From: a virus
IMG/VR virus record: IMGVR_UViG_3300043449_001374
Coordinates: 1 to 41,068 of that record
DNA: 41,068 bases
Direction: 5' to 3' (one strand)
Shown here: in pieces, positions 38,879 through 41,068 of the stretch
How positions within the stretch are numbered: the stretch's first letter is position 1
Layout of the letters: each line of letters begins with the position of its first letter
The notes under the pieces: model-generated
The model's database searches: none
Told to the model about the DNA's origin: nothing
The model's input: only the letters and a program-made list of their open reading frames with translations
Position numbers and translations under genes: made by a program

Positions 38879-38889
38879 CTCCCTAGCAT
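38879..38889 (+). promoter_or_regulatory. CTYCNTAGCAT motif, copy 8
   Basis: CTCCCTAGCAT between the J-like stop and the next ATG (38898), 8 bases apart, the same spacing as copy 5 and nearly that of copy 1. Confidence 0.5.
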
Positions 38890-38897
38890 CCGGCGGC

Positions 38898-39260
38898 ATG
38901 CCCGCCACGATCTACAAAGTCATCATCCCGCAGTACGCGGACTGGGATGACGCGATCACCGTCACCGATGCCACGTCCGGCGAGCCGCTGGACCTGACCG
39001 GCTACACCGCGAAGATTCAAGGACGCGCGGCGTACACCGACACGTCGCCGCTGTTCGAGATCTCCGAGGTGGTCAGTGCCGACGGCTACATCATCCTCGG
39101 CACCGATGGCACGGTGAAGTGGAAGCTGAAGGCCAGCAAGACGGCCACGCTGGCCGCTCCGGCAGAGGTTGTGTGGGATCTGCGGCTGGTGGCGCCAGAC
39201 GGCGCGGTGCTGCGCCCGGTTGAAGGCACGGCCACGGTCAGCCCGGCTGCCACGAGGTGA
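38898..39260 (+). CDS. Small tail-fibre region protein, beta-sandwich-like
   Basis: 120 residues: IYKVIIPQYADWDDAITVTD, then PLDLTGYTAKIQGRAAYTDT and AEVVWDLRLVAPDGAVLRPV. This is the pattern of small phage proteins with a baseplate-upper-protein-like N-terminal beta sandwich, usually encoded beside receptor-binding proteins. It has no ribosome site before ATG 38898 but has the CTYCNTAGCAT motif 8 bases upstream. Confidence 0.6.
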   Translation: MPATIYKVIIPQYADWDDAITVTDATSGEPLDLTGYTAKIQGRAAYTDTSPLFEISEVVSADGYIILGTDGTVKWKLKASKTATLAAPAEVVWDLRLVAPDGAVLRPVEGTATVSPAATR

Positions 39261-39262
39261 GC

Positions 39263-40834
39263 ATGCCCAAGGGCGTATTCATCCAGCAGAACCCGGTCGC
39301 CATCGGCACCGCGCCGGCATGCAAGGTCGGCGCGGACCTGTCTGCCCTCGGCGGCCTGACGGTGCCCATCTTCCGGCCGTTCTCTCAGGGCGAGCCTCCG
39401 CCCGTGTCCGTGCCCGACCTGGCCAGCATCGAGGCCTACCGCAGCACGTCCACCAGCTGGACCGCCGTCCCGTACGGGGCCGCGACTTGGCCGGAGCCGG
39501 GGAAGGGCACGTTCGCGCAGGTGATCGACATCGACGTGCCAAGCGGCACGCCGCCGGAGGGCGGGTGGCCGCTGGTCATCTACTTCCACGCCAACGGGGC
39601 GGATCGCATCGTTGGCTCTGGCGGCACGGTTGGGACCTACGTGAAGACGCCTGCGCTGGCAGCCGGCTACGCGTTTGCCGCAGTCGAGTTTAGGCACCCC
39701 GTCACCAACGTTGACCAGGGAGCGCCGCACATCGACGTGGGCCTGGCGCTGCAGTACCTGCGCTCTCTGCACCAGGCGCTCAGCCTGGACCGGGCCAAGT
39801 TCTTCGGTGTCTGCCGCAGCCGCGGCAACCTGGCCATTTGGCAGTCGCTGCAGGCTGACCGGGCAGACCCCTACGCGGGCACCTACGCCGGCCGGCAGTC
39901 CTCGCGCCTGCAGGGCATCTGGGGCATCAACGCCCAGATCGCCTACTCGACGCAGCGGTTCTGTGAGCTCTACATCGTGCCGGCGGACCACGCCGCAGTG
40001 CTGGCCGCCAACCCGGACGACCCACGCTGGCAAAACGCCATCGACGCGATCCCGACCGTCAACACGCTGCCGCACTTGGTGCTAATGCACGAGGCGGCGT
40101 ACTTCGACCGGCTGGTGACGAAGGCTGAGTTGGACGCCTGGGACGCGCAGCCGAACATGTCGCCGCTCCACTACCCGGATGCCGGCCTCAAGGTGAAGGC
40201 GGCCTACACCGCGCGCGGGGCCGCCGATCGCTGCGCCATCTGGGACGCTGAGACCGACAACACCGAGCAGCACGCCGACATGGTGACGTGGATGCGCTAC
40301 GTGCTGGATGGCATGAGCAGCGTGGAGGCGCTGGCCATGGCGCGCGCGCGGCGTCGCGGCGCGCAGGCCCACTACATGCGCGACGACAAGGCCGGCGCGT
40401 TCGTCAACAGCGACGGCTCGGGCGGCGCGCCCGTGCTGGGCGGCCCGGTGGGCGCGCTGGTGTGCGGGCAGTACGGCCTGGCTAATCGCACCGCAGGGTC
40501 GCCGCTGGGATACGGGATGGGTCAGAACGTGGCCAACAACCGGCCCTTCCTCGCTGCCATGGATAGCGGCCGCTACGGGATGTTGTTTGACTCCACCGAC
40601 CGGATGACTGTGCAGATGCCTAGCGACGGGACGCCGAATGTGGTGATGTGGCACGACGCTGGGGAGGCTACTGCACTCGTCCAGGCCGACACCGGGAAGT
40701 ACACCCTCGGCACTGACACCCTGGCGGGCAAGCGGCTCGCGCTGTCGGTCGGATCTGACGCCGCCATCACCGACAATGACCTCAAGGTCTACAGGTCCTT
40801 CGCCTCTGTCTGGGCCGGTAGGGCCTACCCATGA
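39263..40834 (+). CDS. Tail protein with alpha/beta-hydrolase (esterase-like) domain
   Basis: 523 residues from ATG 39263, with GAGG five bases upstream; GTG 39257 is also in frame. A short N-terminal segment precedes an alpha/beta-hydrolase domain (about 60-350): WPLVIYFHANGAD (oxyanion region), AGYAFAAVEFRHP, and the nucleophile elbow CRSRG with Ser186 (Cys replaces the first Gly of GxSxG), then His337 in EQHADMV. The C terminus (about 390-523) looks like a beta-rich attachment or carbohydrate-binding module. Placed after J, it may deacylate surface polysaccharide during adsorption. Enzyme class is clear; the substrate is unknown. Confidence 0.72.
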   Translation: MPKGVFIQQNPVAIGTAPACKVGADLSALGGLTVPIFRPFSQGEPPPVSVPDLASIEAYRSTSTSWTAVPYGAATWPEPGKGTFAQVIDIDVPSGTPPEGGWPLVIYFHANGADRIVGSGGTVGTYVKTPALAAGYAFAAVEFRHPVTNVDQGAPHIDVGLALQYLRSLHQALSLDRAKFFGVCRSRGNLAIWQSLQADRADPYAGTYAGRQSSRLQGIWGINAQIAYSTQRFCELYIVPADHAAVLAANPDDPRWQNAIDAIPTVNTLPHLVLMHEAAYFDRLVTKAELDAWDAQPNMSPLHYPDAGLKVKAAYTARGAADRCAIWDAETDNTEQHADMVTWMRYVLDGMSSVEALAMARARRRGAQAHYMRDDKAGAFVNSDGSGGAPVLGGPVGALVCGQYGLANRTAGSPLGYGMGQNVANNRPFLAAMDSGRYGMLFDSTDRMTVQMPSDGTPNVVMWHDAGEATALVQADTGKYTLGTDTLAGKRLALSVGSDAAITDNDLKVYRSFASVWAGRAYP

Positions 40835-41068
40835 CCGGCCCTACCGACACCCTGGTGCTCGCCACGAAGCTCCTGGCCGTTTTCGTCGGCGTGGCGCTGG
40901 CTGAGGTGCTGGCGCCGCACATCGTCATCGTGGCCAGCGGACTCATCGGCGCGACCTTCGGGCTGATGGCCTGGCGGCAGTGCACGCGCATCGAGGCCGT
41001 TGGCTACTTGCTGGCATTCACCTCCCTCGCTTGGCTGTTCGCCGGCTCCGCGGCCCAGGCCGCCGCGG
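40831..41068 (+). CDS. Holin-like membrane protein, cut by the window edge
   Basis: At least 79 residues from ATG 40831, overlapping the upstream stop (ATGA). Three hydrophobic segments: LVLATKLLAVFVGVALAEVL, HIVIVASGLIGATFGLMAW and AVGYLLAFTSLAWLFAGSAA. Position after the tail genes and the small three-span topology suggest a class I holin that would be followed by an endolysin outside the window. Not proven. Confidence 0.6.
   Translation, partial: MTGPTDTLVLATKLLAVFVGVALAEVLAPHIVIVASGLIGATFGLMAWRQCTRIEAVGYLLAFTSLAWLFAGSAAQAAA

Noticed and set aside
40611-40626. Possible tenth late motif (GCCTAGCGAC)
   Set aside because: It lacks the final CAT and the CTYC start. Only six of the fixed positions match, and it lies inside coding sequence.
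1-41068. tRNA genes, CRISPR arrays, insertion sequences, attachment sites
   Set aside because: None recognised. The repeats seen are short and dispersed, no transposase frame is present, and both prophage ends lie outside the window.

Overview
The window is most of a temperate siphovirus (lambda-like layout) integrated in, or infecting, a high-GC beta-proteobacterium. Burkholderiales is an inference from gene types, GC-rich codon use and family resemblance; no host gene is visible. Neither attachment site is in view: the left edge cuts the integrase and the right edge cuts a holin-like gene.

Layout. 1-8066 is a leftward early operon of tightly overlapping genes: integrase, excisionase-like HTH protein, small unknowns, a cytosine methyltransferase, a NinB-like protein, a YbcO-like nuclease, a YqaJ-family exonuclease with a presumed annealing partner, and small genes. 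8067-9473 is the immunity region: left promoter with two palindromic operators, a rightward lipoprotein gene in the rex position, a leftward HTH-S24 repressor, then a right operator and Cro-like gene. 9474-17779 is the rightward early operon: regulator, SNF2-type helicase, DNA methyltransferase, replication initiator-like protein, DnaB-type helicase, RusA resolvase. 17772-41068 holds packaging, head, tail and the first lysis gene: terminases, portal, MuF protein, DUF2213 protein, decoration protein, capsid, connectors, tail tube, chaperone, tape measure, DUF2460/DUF2163/NlpC tip proteins, J-like tip protein, an alpha/beta-hydrolase tail protein, and a holin candidate.

The phage is heavily colonised by homing elements. 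Four free-standing HNH genes sit at 3313, 11704, 19772 and 21723, each coupled by stop/start overlaps to its neighbours. The MuF gene also carries a 268-residue intein (23021-23824). On the opposite strand, wholly inside the intein sequence, lies an open frame for an HTH plus Vsr/EDxHD-like nuclease (23027-23764). An intein whose homing endonuclease appears to be encoded antisense to its own splicing domains is the most striking feature here.

A second system-level signal is an 11-base motif, CTYCNTAGCAT, found nine times between 19.7 and 38.9 kb and nowhere else that I could find. It lies mostly at gene boundaries, and three copies sit 7-8 bases before a start codon. It may be a late promoter or start-associated element. 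Several left-side genes look damaged: the integrase by an apparent microhomology deletion, the methyltransferase fused at its truncated end to an ASCH-like fragment, and rusA by apparent loss of its GTG start.
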